A stretch of DNA of 64,000 bases. Origin: Halococcus thailandensis JCM 13552 (GTDB taxonomy: Archaea > Halobacteriota > Halobacteria > Halobacteriales > Halococcaceae). Of the stretch, positions 16,786 to 25,987 are shown piece after piece; positions within the stretch are counted from its first letter, which is position 1; each line of letters starts with the position of its first letter. The translations under genes were made by a program, and so were the position numbers. The notes under the pieces were generated by a model. It was not told where the DNA came from, ran no database searches, and saw only the letters and a program-made list of their open reading frames with translations. The stretch spans positions 18,652 through 82,651 of the forward strand of contig NZ_AOMF01000146.1 in the NCBI RefSeq assembly GCF_000336715.1. The letters are read 5' to 3'.

Positions 16786-17538
16786 CTACTCGATGTCGAC
16801 CGTCAGCCCGTCGCGGGCGAACCTGACGTCGCCGTCGTAGTGTTTTCCCACGGATTCGAGCATCTCCTCGTGGCGACCCTCGGTGTGGGGGTAGAGATGG
16901 GTGAGATAGAGCCGTTCGACCTCAGTACCGGTATCGGCGAGCGTTTCGCCCAGTTGGCTCGGCGTCGGGTGGTTCGAGACGTCCACCTCGTCGGGAAACG
17001 AGCAGTCGTGGGCCAGTACGGCCGATCCGTCGCCGAAGTTCGCCAGGCCCGCGAACGCCTCGCTATCGGCGCTGAAAGTGAACGTCGGGCCCTCTTCGTG
17101 CGTGAACCGATAGGCGAGACAGTCCATCGAGTGGCGGGTCTCCTTGGCGTCGATGTCGAACCCGGCGACCGAGAACGATTCCGCGCCGATCTCGCGCACT
17201 CGGAGATCGATGCGCCCGTCCATGTACTCGTGGACGTCGAGCAGGCCGTCGAGCAGGGCCTTGGTACCCTGCGGGCCGACGATTTCGAGATGCTCCGCGC
17301 CGGCGAGCCAGCGGGCTTTCATCAGGGGAAGGAGGTCGGCCACGTGGTCGAGATGGTGGTGGCTCAGGAGAACCGTCGAAACGCCCTCGTAGCCCACGTC
17401 GGTCCGTGCGAGCGCGTTGAGGACGCCGCTGCCGCAGTCGACGAGTAGGCTATCGCCGTCGGCGTCGAGCAGCAGTCCGGTCTGCGCACGCCGGCCGCTC
17501 GGCATCGCCGCGCCGGTTCCGAGGAAAGTCACGCGCAT
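16786..17538 (-). CDS. Metallo-beta-lactamase-fold hydrolase, RNase Z-like
   Basis: A 250-residue MBL-fold protein: MRVTFLGTGAAMPSGRRAQT at the start, metal-binding HHHLDHVADLLP (about 60-71), a later acidic ligand in LAHDCSFPDE and a final HLYPHTEGR. Length and order fit the small ElaC/RNase Z-like or AtsA-like hydrolases; RNase Z proper would show a longer flexible arm. A role in tRNA 3' processing is possible but not certain. Convergent with pelota, 9 bases apart. Confidence 0.8.
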   Translation of the reverse strand: MRVTFLGTGAAMPSGRRAQTGLLLDADGDSLLVDCGSGVLNALARTDVGYEGVSTVLLSHHHLDHVADLLPLMKARWLAGAEHLEIVGPQGTKALLDGLLDVHEYMDGRIDLRVREIGAESFSVAGFDIDAKETRHSMDCLAYRFTHEEGPTFTFSADSEAFAGLANFGDGSAVLAHDCSFPDEVDVSNHPTPSQLGETLADTGTEVERLYLTHLYPHTEGRHEEMLESVGKHYDGDVRFARDGLTVDIE

Positions 17539-17699
17539 GGTGGATGGGCGGCGGCAGCGCGGAAAAGACGCTCGCTGGCGCGTCGGTTCGTGCCGTCGAT
17601 CGGAGAACCGCGCATCGCGAGGATCGAATCAACCGTCGGGCCTCGATCGCGATGGAATGGTTCTGAGATATCCGATCGACAGTATCAAGCCGAAGGCTC

Positions 17700-19103
17700 A
17701 TGAGCGCTACCGCCTCACGCCCGGCGATGGCAGACTCCTCGGCCGGCGGGAGCGGCTTCTTCGCGTACTACCGCCAGTACGCCCGCTCGGGCGTCCACGC
17801 CGCGAGCGCGGCCGCGCTCACCGCCATCGGGCTCTGGGCCAGTTTCACCGGCAATCGGTCGTTCATCCTCCTGGCGATCGCCGTCTACGTCCTCCCGCCG
17901 ATCTTTCTCTATCTCACGGGCGAGGGCGAGAGGGTCCCGTCGGTGGTCAACGAGGATACATCCATGGGCGACGATCCGGACCGGAGCAATGCGAGGAGCG
18001 ACGAAACACACGACAGCGAGGACAACCACGATCACAGCGACGGGCAAGTCGATCGTTCCGAGGCCGATGCGACGGCCGAGCGTCGAACAGCTGACGATTC
18101 GTCCGCTCTCGGTTCCCCAAGTGCGACGTCCACAACTGACCGACGCGACGACGAGGAGCACATCGAGGACGAGGCCAACGACCCCGTATCCGAGAGCAAC
18201 GACAGTGAGCGCGACGGCGACGATCGCGACGGCGACGAATCGGCCGAACCGGACTGGACCGAGATCGACACGCCGACCGACCGATCGCTGCTCGACGTCA
18301 TCGCGGCCGATGAGGGCGCGTACGCGGTCGGCGAAGGCGGGGTCGTACTCGCACACAATGAGGACGAGTGGACGGTGGCGCTCGACGATGGCCCGACGGC
18401 AAACGGGAACGTGCTGCGCGGCGTGGACGCGACCGACGGCGGTGGAGCCGTCTGGTTCGCCGGCGACAGCGGCGTGCTCGGGCGCTACGCGGACGGAACG
18501 CTGACCGACCACTCCGCGCCGGAAGATCAGACCAGCACCTGGGAGGACGTCGCCGTGACGGGCGACGCGGACGAAGAACAGGTGTATCTCGTCAACGGTT
18601 CGGGCGAACTCCTCCGTGGCAGCTACGAGGACGGCACGGTCTCGTGGGGCGGGATTGAGAAACCGGGCAGCGGGTCGAGCATCTCGTCGATCGCGTTCGT
18701 CGATAGCGATCGCGGCCATCTCTGTGACACCAACCAGTCGGTCTACGAGACGACCGACGGCGGCGAATCGTTCGACCGGGTCGGTATCGAGGACGCGAAC
18801 GCCGCCTTCACCGACATCGCCGCCAGCACCGCCGAAACGCTCGTCACGGCCGACGACGGCTCGCTGTTCCGCCACGACGGTGCAGTGTGGACGCGGCTCC
18901 GGCCAAGCGAAGACGCGCTCGCGGCGGTAGCCCTCGCCGGCGAGACGGGGTTCGCGGCCGGCGACGGCGGAGCGGTGTACGAGCGCATGGATGGAGGATG
19001 GGAAGCGGTCGAGACGCCGACGGACGCCGACCTGTGGGGAATCGCCATCGGCAGTGAACGAGTCGTCGCGGTCGGTGCCGGAGGAATCGTCGTCGAACAG
19101 TAG
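17700..19103 (+). CDS. Membrane-anchored beta-propeller protein with acidic linker
   Basis: A 467-residue protein. It has two N-terminal helices (about 37-54 and 56-72), a very acidic Asp/Glu/Ser linker (about 75-180), then a propeller of about 280 residues whose repeats carry G-E-G-G-V-V-L-A and TTDGGESFDRVGIED motifs, as in Ycf48/BNR-type propellers. Each blade starts with an Ala/Val-Gly-x-Gly-Gly turn (AVGEGGVVLA, AAGDGGAVYE, AVGAGGIVVE). I infer an extracytoplasmic propeller, perhaps an assembly or stress factor. No enzymatic motif is visible. It may continue to a start further inside, such as MADSSAGG at 17727. Confidence 0.7.
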   Translation: MSATASRPAMADSSAGGSGFFAYYRQYARSGVHAASAAALTAIGLWASFTGNRSFILLAIAVYVLPPIFLYLTGEGERVPSVVNEDTSMGDDPDRSNARSDETHDSEDNHDHSDGQVDRSEADATAERRTADDSSALGSPSATSTTDRRDDEEHIEDEANDPVSESNDSERDGDDRDGDESAEPDWTEIDTPTDRSLLDVIAADEGAYAVGEGGVVLAHNEDEWTVALDDGPTANGNVLRGVDATDGGGAVWFAGDSGVLGRYADGTLTDHSAPEDQTSTWEDVAVTGDADEEQVYLVNGSGELLRGSYEDGTVSWGGIEKPGSGSSISSIAFVDSDRGHLCDTNQSVYETTDGGESFDRVGIEDANAAFTDIAASTAETLVTADDGSLFRHDGAVWTRLRPSEDALAAVALAGETGFAAGDGGAVYERMDGGWEAVETPTDADLWGIAIGSERVVAVGAGGIVVEQ

Positions 19104-19110
19104 GCAAAGC

Positions 19111-21879
19111 CTATTTCGCCCAGTCGACCATCCGTGCGTAGCGTTCGTCCGAGGCAAGTGCGTTCTCGTCGCCGACGAGCACGAGTGCCTTCTTCGCGCG
19201 CGTGAGTGCGACGTTCACCCGTCGGTGATCCTCAAAGATCGGTGAATCGAGGTCGCCAGTCGCGACGAACGAGACGATGACGACCTCCTTCGCCGAGCCC
19301 TGGAACCGATCGACGGTGTCGACGGTGACGGCGGGTATTTCTCGGCGGATGGCCGCCGCCTGCGCGCGAAACGGCGCGATGACGCCGATCTCCTCGCGCG
19401 GGACACCCGCTTCGACGGCGCGCTCGACGAGCTCCGTTATCGCCGTCACCTCCGCGGGGTTCGTGTTGCCCCGCGCCGTGCCGTCGGGATCGACGAACGC
19501 AACCCGGTTCCGGAGGGGGTCGGGGAGCGCGTCGGCATCGACAGTCGAAAGGTCGCTGACGTGCTGGGCGGCGACCGCCCCGCTCGCCGGCCTGAGCGCG
19601 CCGTCGTAGAACTCCTGGGAGGAGTAGGCCTGGATCCGCTGGGCCATCCGGTACTGGGTATCGAGCAGCACCGACGCGTCCGGATGCTCGTCGGCCAGTC
19701 GCTCGAACAGCGATCGCGAGAGGTCGGCCGCCCGCCCGCTACCGCCGCTCGGCGATGGTTCGATCGGCTGCTGGACGTCAGCGTGCCCGCCGTCCGAGCG
19801 TGCGGCAGCCGAATCGTCGGATGCAGACGTACCGTCGCTCGCGGTGTCTGCCGACTGCACCACCGGCGGGAGCTGCTGGTGGTCGCCGACGAGGACGAAC
19901 CGATCGGCGAGCGCGAGCGCGGCGAGCGTCGCCGGCTCGGTGAGCTGGCCAGCCTCGTCGACGAGCGCCACGTCGAACTCCGTCTCGCGCAGCACGCGCG
20001 AACCACAGCTCGCTGTCGTCGCCGCCACGACCGGTGCCTCGCGGAGTTCGCGCGCCCGCGCTTCGGGGTCGCCGCGCGATTCGAGCCGATGGTCCTGCAT
20101 GTCCTCGCGCACGCCGCTCTCGGTTCCCACGCGGACGAACTCGGTGAACCCCTGTTCCTCGAGCGCTTCGAGCGCGTTGTCGACCGCACGATTGGTGAAC
20201 GCCGACAGGAGCACGCGCTCGCCGCGATCGACCAGCGCCCGGATCGCCCGGGCGATCGTGTAGGTCTTGCCGGTGCCGGGCGGGCCGTGGATCAGCGCGC
20301 AGTCGTCGGCCCCGACCGCCATGCGCACGGCCCGATCCTGGGCGGGGTTGTTGTCGATGAACGTCTCGTCGACGTCGCGGAATTCCGGCTCGCGCCGACC
20401 GAAGAGCACGTCCTTTCGCTCCTGGTCGCCGGCGAGCACCGCATCGTGCAGCGCCGTGAGCATCCCGTCGACACCCATCTCGGAGGGATAGACGTCGAGC
20501 CGGCGGAGCTCGACGGGTTCGTCCGTTTCGACGACGACCTCATCACCCAACTCGATCACGCGGGCCATCTCGGCGGTCCCCCGCACGGGGTGGCCGTCGC
20601 TCGCGAGGACGACGTCGCCCTCGCGGATCTTCGAGACGGGATCGTCACAGCGCGCGCGGAGCTCCCATCGCCCATCGACCTCGTTCTTCCCCACTGGTTC
20701 GAGGTCGACGAGCGCCCGATCTGCGGCGGCGCGTTCGGCGGCGCTCTGGGTCCAGAGCTTCGCGTACTCCCGGTGGACCGCTCGGCGTTCGTCCTCGATG
20801 GCCCGGTAGAACCGCTCGAAATAGGCCCGCTCTTCCGAGGGAAGCGGATCGCCGATCCCTCCGGCCTTCGACTCCTGATCGAGCCGTCCCGAGACCACCA
20901 TGCAGGTGTCCTGCTCGAAGCAGTAGTTGCAGGTCGCGTTGGCCTCGTAGCCCGTCGGCACGGTTTTGTCGACGCCCATCGCGGCGAGTTCGTTGCGCTG
21001 TCTGAGGACGTACTCCAACAGCCCGTCGGACAGCGAGAAGTCCTTCGCCGGTGAGAGATCGCCGTCGGCCTCGTTCCTGTCGAGGGCGGCGTTTTTCGTG
21101 TAGATCAGCGTCCCGGTGTCGGGTGGTTCACCCATCTCGTCGAGCAGGAGTGCGTAACAGGCGACCTGCACCTTGTCCTGGAAGCGAGGTTCGCTGTTCG
21201 TGTTCTTGCCCGTCTTGAGTTCCACAGGAGAACCGCGGCGCACGGCGTCGGCTCGTCCCTTCAGACCGTAGCGCTCGGAGAGCAGCGTCCGTTCGGATCG
21301 CCACTCGTCTCCACCATCGAGGGTGCCCTGTCGGAGCCAGCCGTCGATGGCGCGAGCGTGGTCGGCCACGTCCGCCCTGACTTCGTCGGCGTCGCGGTCG
21401 AGCAGTCCGAGATCGAGCCCCGCCTCGGCGACGCGCTCGTCGATCGCCGTCTCGACGTCGCCGCCGCGGAGCAGATCGGAGAAGACCTCGTGGACGATCG
21501 TCCCCTTGATCACCGGGTAGTTGAGCGGCACACCGGAGAGTTTGTTGAGGTAGTGCATCCGGGGACACTGGACCCAGGATCGCACGTCGGTCACGTTCAC
21601 GAGGTAGTCGGGTTCGACGACGATTCTGGAGTCGCCAGTCGTCGAATACTGGATCTCGCCCTGAAACTCCTCTTCTTCGACGTCGACGGCGAGCAGCTCC
21701 ATGCCTTCCTCGGTGTACTCCGCCGTTTCGGTCCACTTGCCCCACAGCGTGAGTGTCACGGGGGCGGCCCGGCCGTCGTCGGGTCTGATAGTGAGCTCCA
21801 CGAGATCACGCTCACCGTAGTCGGTGCTCACCGACGTTTTCTCGCCCACCTCGACGAGCGGCCCCCGCAGTTCGGTCAC
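19111..21879 (-). CDS. Dna2-type nuclease-helicase (Cas4-like nuclease plus SF1 helicase)
   Basis: About 922 residues from GTG 21879 (VTELRGPLVEVGEKTSV); the longer open frame upstream has no domain content. N-terminal Cas4/RecB-type nuclease: first Fe-S Cys in WVQCPRMHYL, catalytic PVELKTGKN, and the Cys triplet in CNYCFEQDTC. C-terminal SF1B helicase: Walker A GPPGTGKT, Walker B VDEAGQ, GDHQQLPP, QYRMA and TVDRFQGSAKEVVIVSF. All motifs of both domains look intact. Dna2 trims DNA flaps and resects ends. An Asp/Ser-rich insert sits after GDHQQLPP. Convergent with the propeller gene, 7 bases apart. Confidence 0.9.
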   Translation of the reverse strand: MTELRGPLVEVGEKTSVSTDYGERDLVELTIRPDDGRAAPVTLTLWGKWTETAEYTEEGMELLAVDVEEEEFQGEIQYSTTGDSRIVVEPDYLVNVTDVRSWVQCPRMHYLNKLSGVPLNYPVIKGTIVHEVFSDLLRGGDVETAIDERVAEAGLDLGLLDRDADEVRADVADHARAIDGWLRQGTLDGGDEWRSERTLLSERYGLKGRADAVRRGSPVELKTGKNTNSEPRFQDKVQVACYALLLDEMGEPPDTGTLIYTKNAALDRNEADGDLSPAKDFSLSDGLLEYVLRQRNELAAMGVDKTVPTGYEANATCNYCFEQDTCMVVSGRLDQESKAGGIGDPLPSEERAYFERFYRAIEDERRAVHREYAKLWTQSAAERAAADRALVDLEPVGKNEVDGRWELRARCDDPVSKIREGDVVLASDGHPVRGTAEMARVIELGDEVVVETDEPVELRRLDVYPSEMGVDGMLTALHDAVLAGDQERKDVLFGRREPEFRDVDETFIDNNPAQDRAVRMAVGADDCALIHGPPGTGKTYTIARAIRALVDRGERVLLSAFTNRAVDNALEALEEQGFTEFVRVGTESGVREDMQDHRLESRGDPEARARELREAPVVAATTASCGSRVLRETEFDVALVDEAGQLTEPATLAALALADRFVLVGDHQQLPPVVQSADTASDGTSASDDSAAARSDGGHADVQQPIEPSPSGGSGRAADLSRSLFERLADEHPDASVLLDTQYRMAQRIQAYSSQEFYDGALRPASGAVAAQHVSDLSTVDADALPDPLRNRVAFVDPDGTARGNTNPAEVTAITELVERAVEAGVPREEIGVIAPFRAQAAAIRREIPAVTVDTVDRFQGSAKEVVIVSFVATGDLDSPIFEDHRRVNVALTRAKKALVLVGDENALASDERYARMVDWAK

Positions 21880-22036
21880 AGCGAATGGAGAACCGCCGTC
21901 GAAAAACGCTTGTCGGTCGTTTCGCCAGAGACGGGATCGATAGCGTTCACGATCGGTGAGCGGGATAGGATGAGGAACGGGGCGGGTTGCACGCGCGTGG
22001 ATCGACTTTAGGTATCGTCGCCTATGCGATTCGGTG

Positions 22037-22846
22037 ATGACGAAACCAGAGCTGTACGCGATGAACAGCGCCGACTGGGAGTACGAGTACAGCGCGATGA
22101 TGCGCAACCAGAAACCGGGCGAGACCTACCCCTCGCTCACCCCGTTCTACCTCGTCGATCACCCCGAGGGCACGGTGTTGATCGACACCGGCACCAGCTA
22201 CGAACTGCTCGAAGATCCCGCCGACTACGGTCCCTACGGCGCGGGCTACGTCGAGGAGTTCGCCGCCGACGAGATCGAGATGAGCGAGGACGGGAAAGCG
22301 GTGAACCGGCTCGCCGAAATCGGCTACGAGCCCGACGACATCGATATCGTGGTGATGACCCACCTGCATCTCGACCACACGGGCGACGTCCGCGAGTTCC
22401 CCGACAGCGAGTTCGTCGTCCAGCAGGACGAGCTCGAATACGCCTGGTGGCCCGCCGACCCCATTCAACGGAAGCTCTACGTCGAGGGCGATTTCGGCGT
22501 GTTCCAGTCGCCCGAGTACGACGTGACCGCCATCAGCGGCGAGTACGACGTCTTCGGCGACGGCGTCGTCGAGTGCATCCCGACACCGGGACACTCGCCC
22601 GGCCACCAGGCGGTGAAGGTCGAACTCGAGGAGGCGGGCACCGTGATCCTGGCCGCCGACCTCGCCTTCACCCAGCGCGCTTACGAGGACGAACTCCAGC
22701 CGGCGTTCGCCTGGGACACCGAACACGCGATCCGCTCGAATCGGATGATCCGCAACCTCGAACGGACGGAGGACGCCACGGTCCTCCTCGCGCACGATCG
22801 CGAGCACTTCGAGGAGTTCCCCGACCCGCCCGAAAGCCTCGTTTGA
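22037..22846 (+). CDS. N-acyl-homoserine-lactonase-family MBL hydrolase
   Basis: A 269-residue MBL-fold protein from ATG 22037 (a GTG sits immediately before it). The metal motif HLHLDHTGDV (HxHxDH), a PTPGHSPGHQAVKVEL motif and ILAADLAF supply the dizinc ligands. The family includes AHL lactonases such as AiiA and general lactone or thioester hydrolases. The true substrate is unknown. It is divergent from the Dna2-type gene, with about 157 bases between the starts. Confidence 0.82.
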   Translation: MTKPELYAMNSADWEYEYSAMMRNQKPGETYPSLTPFYLVDHPEGTVLIDTGTSYELLEDPADYGPYGAGYVEEFAADEIEMSEDGKAVNRLAEIGYEPDDIDIVVMTHLHLDHTGDVREFPDSEFVVQQDELEYAWWPADPIQRKLYVEGDFGVFQSPEYDVTAISGEYDVFGDGVVECIPTPGHSPGHQAVKVELEEAGTVILAADLAFTQRAYEDELQPAFAWDTEHAIRSNRMIRNLERTEDATVLLAHDREHFEEFPDPPESLV

Positions 22847-22966
22847 GGTGCCGAACCGCTCACTCCCTCTTTCTCTCCGGGCAACTCACGGAGAGCGTCA
22901 TGAGTGCAGTCGGCACCAGCAGCGACGAACGGTAGGCCTATTTCACGCCGGCGAGTCGGCCCTCAC

Positions 22967-24148
22967 ATGCAGACAGTGCTCCTCGCGGCCGGCGAAGGCA
23001 CACGGATGCGCCCGCTGACCGCCCACACGCCGAAGCCGATGCTGCCCGTGGCGGACCGCCCGCTCTGTGCGCACACCGCCGACGCGGCCATCGCGGCCGG
23101 CACGGACGAACTCATTCTGGTCGTCGGCTACGAGGCCGACGCCGTCCGCGAGTATTTCGGCGAGGAGTACCGCGGCGTTCCAGTGAAATACGCCACGCAG
23201 GACCAGCAGTTGGGGACGGCTCACGCCGTCCGCGCCGCGTACGAACACCTCGACGACGATTTCGCCGTCCTCTACGGTGACGATCTCTATGACCCAGCGA
23301 GTATTCAGGAACTGTTCGAGAACGCACCGGGCATCACCGCCTATCGCGCCGAGAACCCCTCCAACTACGGAGTGCTCGACACCGACGGCGAGCGAGTGGT
23401 TGGCGTCACCGAGAAGCCCGAGAACCCCGACACGGACCTCGTGAGCGCCGGAGCCTGTGTCTTGCCGGGCGAGGCTCGCGAGTGGCTCGACGTCGAACAG
23501 AGCGAGCGCGGCGAGTACGAACTCACGGACGTGCTCGATCGGGTGTTCGCCGAGTACGAGGTCTCCTACACCGAACTCGACCGCTGGATGGGCGTCGGCC
23601 GACCCTGGGAACTCCTCGAAGCCAACGAGTGGAAGCTCGCCGCCCTCGACGGGCGCGTGGAGGGCGAGGTCGCAGAGCGCGCCGAACTCCGTGGGCCCGT
23701 CGTGGTGGAAGAAGGTGCACACATCGAGCCCGGCGTGGTCGTCGAGGGTCCGGCCCTGATCCGCTCGGGCGCACACGTCGGGCCGAACGCCTACGTCCGC
23801 GGCGCGACGCTGCTCGGCGAGGAAGTCCGCGTGGGCAACGGTGTCGAGATCAAAAACAGCGTGGTGATGGCCGGGACGCACGTTCCCCACCTCTCGTACG
23901 TCGGCGACAGCGTGCTCGGGCGCGAGGTGAACTTCGGAGCGAACACGACGGTCGCCAACCTCCGTCACGACGATTCGCCTGTCAAGCAAACCGTGAAGGG
24001 CGAGCGCGTCTCGACAGGGCGGCGGAAGTACGGCGTCGTCGTCGGCGACGGGACGAAAACCGGAGTCCATACCACCCTCTATCCGGGCGTCGTGCTCGAT
24101 GCGGGCACGCGGACGGAGCCGGACGAGACGGTCGCTCGCGACAGGTAG
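22967..24148 (+). CDS. GlmU-like bifunctional sugar-1-phosphate nucleotidylyltransferase/acetyltransferase
   Basis: A 393-residue protein from ATG 22967; a TATA-like CTATTTC sits about 27 bases upstream. The N-terminal nucleotidyltransferase has LLAAGEGTRMRPLTAHTPKP, the Gly-rich nucleotide motif and Lys. LYGDDLYDP binds metal. The C-terminal half is a left-handed beta helix with hexapeptides (IEPGVVVEGPALIRSGAHVG) ending in an acetyl-CoA-type tail. Archaeal members make UDP-GlcNAc or other nucleotide sugars from sugar-1-phosphates, feeding cell-surface glycosylation. Confidence 0.87.
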   Translation: MQTVLLAAGEGTRMRPLTAHTPKPMLPVADRPLCAHTADAAIAAGTDELILVVGYEADAVREYFGEEYRGVPVKYATQDQQLGTAHAVRAAYEHLDDDFAVLYGDDLYDPASIQELFENAPGITAYRAENPSNYGVLDTDGERVVGVTEKPENPDTDLVSAGACVLPGEAREWLDVEQSERGEYELTDVLDRVFAEYEVSYTELDRWMGVGRPWELLEANEWKLAALDGRVEGEVAERAELRGPVVVEEGAHIEPGVVVEGPALIRSGAHVGPNAYVRGATLLGEEVRVGNGVEIKNSVVMAGTHVPHLSYVGDSVLGREVNFGANTTVANLRHDDSPVKQTVKGERVSTGRRKYGVVVGDGTKTGVHTTLYPGVVLDAGTRTEPDETVARDR

Positions 24149-24153
24149 TCGGC

Positions 24154-24162
24154 TATTTATAT
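24154..24162 (+). promoter_or_regulatory. TATA box of a small zinc-finger gene
   Basis: TATTTATAT lies 22-30 bases before ATG 24184, a typical spacing for a leaderless haloarchaeal message. Its presence strengthens the case that the short gene is real. Confidence 0.65.
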
Positions 24163-24183
24163 CGTGAGACGTGAACACGGATC

Positions 24184-24363
24184 ATGAACGATCCGACGTC
24201 CGCGGTCGGCGAGGCAACCGAGGAGAGCGCGCCGACGTGTGCGAGCTGCGGCGACCAGATCGTCGACGAACCGGCCCATCGCGTGCTGACGAGCGTCGAA
24301 AACGAGCGAGTGAGCGCCGAGCATTTCTGTGACGAGGACTGCCGCGCCGCGTTCGTGGAGTGA
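24184..24363 (+). CDS. 59-residue zinc-finger microprotein
   Basis: MNDPTSAVGEATEESAP then two paired cysteines: Cys-Ala-Ser-Cys-Gly (19-23) and, near the end, Phe-Cys-Asp-Glu-Asp-Cys (49-54) with a preceding His. A treble-clef-like zinc site is likely (CxxC ... HFCxxxC). Haloarchaea encode many such small zinc-finger proteins, often as regulators. It ends three bases before the convergent Rieske gene's stop. The TATA box and codon usage support it. Function unknown. Confidence 0.75.
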   Translation: MNDPTSAVGEATEESAPTCASCGDQIVDEPAHRVLTSVENERVSAEHFCDEDCRAAFVE

Positions 24364-24366
24364 AGG

Positions 24367-24789
24367 TCAGAACTCGACGTTCGAGGTCGAGGTGAGATCC
24401 ACGTCGTCGTCCTCTTTCGGTCCGGTGGCGACGAACTCGTAGCGTTCGTCGGCGAGTCGCACGGAACCGTTCTCGACCGAGACGGCGACGTCGGCGAGGC
24501 GTGCGCCCTCGCAGGGGCCGAACGTGCAGTAGCCGGTGTCGGCCTCGAACATCGCGCCGTGGTTCGTACAGACGATCTCGCCGTTCCGGCACTCCGCACC
24601 CGACCCCTTGTCGAGGCCGATGTGGGTGAAGTGCATACAGTGGTTCAGCCACGCTTCGATGCCGTCGTCGGTGTCGACGAGGACGGCTTCGTGGGTTTCA
24701 CCATTATCGCGTTCGCGGATCCTGAACAGCGCCGTCGTGTCGGCAGGAACGTCGTCGATCGGCATGATCGTGCCGTCAGCGGATGCCAT
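24367..24789 (-). CDS. Rieske [2Fe-2S] ferredoxin-like protein
   Basis: A 140-residue protein. Cluster ligands are Cys-Met-His (in LNHCMHFTHIGL) and Cys-Thr-Asn-His (in IVCTNHGAMFEADTGYC), the CxH...CxxH Rieske pattern with the longer spacer of small cytoplasmic ferredoxins. It has no signal peptide, so it probably serves as a soluble electron carrier or as part of a dioxygenase-like system. The start is ATG 24789, with a GTG one codon upstream. It ends three bases from the zinc-finger gene, convergent. Confidence 0.85.
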   Translation of the reverse strand: MASADGTIMPIDDVPADTTALFRIRERDNGETHEAVLVDTDDGIEAWLNHCMHFTHIGLDKGSGAECRNGEIVCTNHGAMFEADTGYCTFGPCEGARLADVAVSVENGSVRLADERYEFVATGPKEDDDVDLTSTSNVEF

Positions 24790-24848
24790 CACTTTGAGTT
24801 GGCGGTCGACCGGGGTAGGCCCGTCGTTTGCGAGCGAAGGCGGCCGGA

Positions 24849-25871
24849 CTACTCGTTCGACTCGGCGACGTTCACGACCTGTTTACCGATGTTGTCGCCC
24901 TCGAACAGCCCGAGGAAGGCGTCGGGTGCATTCTCGAAACCATCGACGATCGACTCGCGATGGACGAGATCGCCGTTTTCCACCCACTCCTGGAGGCGCG
25001 CGTTGGCCTGCTCGAAACGGGCCACGTAGTCGCCGACGAGCAGTCCCTGGACACGGGCGCGCGAGGGGATGAGCATCGGGAGCTTCCGGGGACCGGTCGC
25101 GACGCCCTCGTCGTTGTACGTGGCGATCTGCCCGCAGACCGCGACCCGTGCGTCGACGTTGAGCTGCGTGAAGACGGCATCCGAGATTGGCCCGCCGACG
25201 TTGTCGAAGTAGCCGTCGACGCCCTCGGGTGCTGCCTCGTCGAGCGCCGCGCGGTAGTCGTCGGTCTGCTTGTAGTTGATACCAGCGTCGAAGCCGAGAT
25301 CGTCTTCGAGGTAGGCGACCTTCTCGTCGCTGCCCGCGAAGCCGACGACGCGCGCACCGGCGAAGGATGCCAACTGGCCCACTGTCGAGCCGACCGCGCC
25401 GGCCGCTCCCGAGACGGCCACCGTGTCGCCCGGTGTCGGTTCGACTACCTCGCGCGTGCCGAAGTAGGCAGTTCGACCGGGCATTCCCAGCACGCCGAGA
25501 TACGATTCGAGCGGGGCGTTTTCGCTCGGCTCGACGGGTGCGAGATCGTCGCCGTCGAGGGTCGCGTACTCGCTCCAGAAGCCGTTGCCGAAGACGAACT
25601 CGCCAGCCTGCCAGTCGTCGTGTTCGGAGTCGACGACCTCGCCGACGACGTGGCCGGCCATCGGTTCGCCCACGTCCCACGGGTCGGCGTACGATTCGCG
25701 GTCGCGCATCCGTCCGCGCATGTACGGGTCGACCGAGAGGAAGAGCGTGCGGACGAGCACTTCGCCGTGTTTCGGCTCCGGAATCTCGGTTTCCTCCAGT
25801 TCGAAAGTGTCGCGATCGGGCTTGCCCTCTGGCCGTTTGCCGAGAACGAACTGTCGATTGGTCTGGCTCAC
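24849..25871 (-). CDS. Zinc-free NADP-dependent medium-chain reductase (CurA/LTB4DH type)
   Basis: A 340-residue MDR protein starting at GTG 25871 (SQTNRQFVLGKRPEGKPDRD). The start ETEIPEPKHGEVLVRTLFLS and the SVDPYMRGRM motif identify the leukotriene B4 12-hydroxydehydrogenase/curcumin reductase branch. NADP binding is in AVSGAAGAVGSTVGQLA. VDGYFDNVGGPISDAV is also characteristic. The catalytic zinc ligands are absent, as expected. It probably reduces alpha,beta-unsaturated carbonyls. The neighbouring ADH is on the opposite strand. Confidence 0.88.
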   Translation of the reverse strand: MSQTNRQFVLGKRPEGKPDRDTFELEETEIPEPKHGEVLVRTLFLSVDPYMRGRMRDRESYADPWDVGEPMAGHVVGEVVDSEHDDWQAGEFVFGNGFWSEYATLDGDDLAPVEPSENAPLESYLGVLGMPGRTAYFGTREVVEPTPGDTVAVSGAAGAVGSTVGQLASFAGARVVGFAGSDEKVAYLEDDLGFDAGINYKQTDDYRAALDEAAPEGVDGYFDNVGGPISDAVFTQLNVDARVAVCGQIATYNDEGVATGPRKLPMLIPSRARVQGLLVGDYVARFEQANARLQEWVENGDLVHRESIVDGFENAPDAFLGLFEGDNIGKQVVNVAESNE

Positions 25872-25929
25872 GCGGGGTTAGTACGATCGACCGGCGGAGG
25901 AGCGTTCCGGTTCGCACAGCCATCGATAT

Positions 25930-25941
25930 GCGTTAATAATT
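25930..25941 (+). promoter_or_regulatory. TATA-like box of the ADH gene
   Basis: GCGTTAATAATT in the AT-rich stretch between the divergent reductase and ADH genes, about 50 bases before ATG 25988. Confidence 0.45.
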
Positions 25942-25987
25942 ACAAAAGATTGAAGCACATCTCGGCTGCATGTGTTTTTGGATCACA

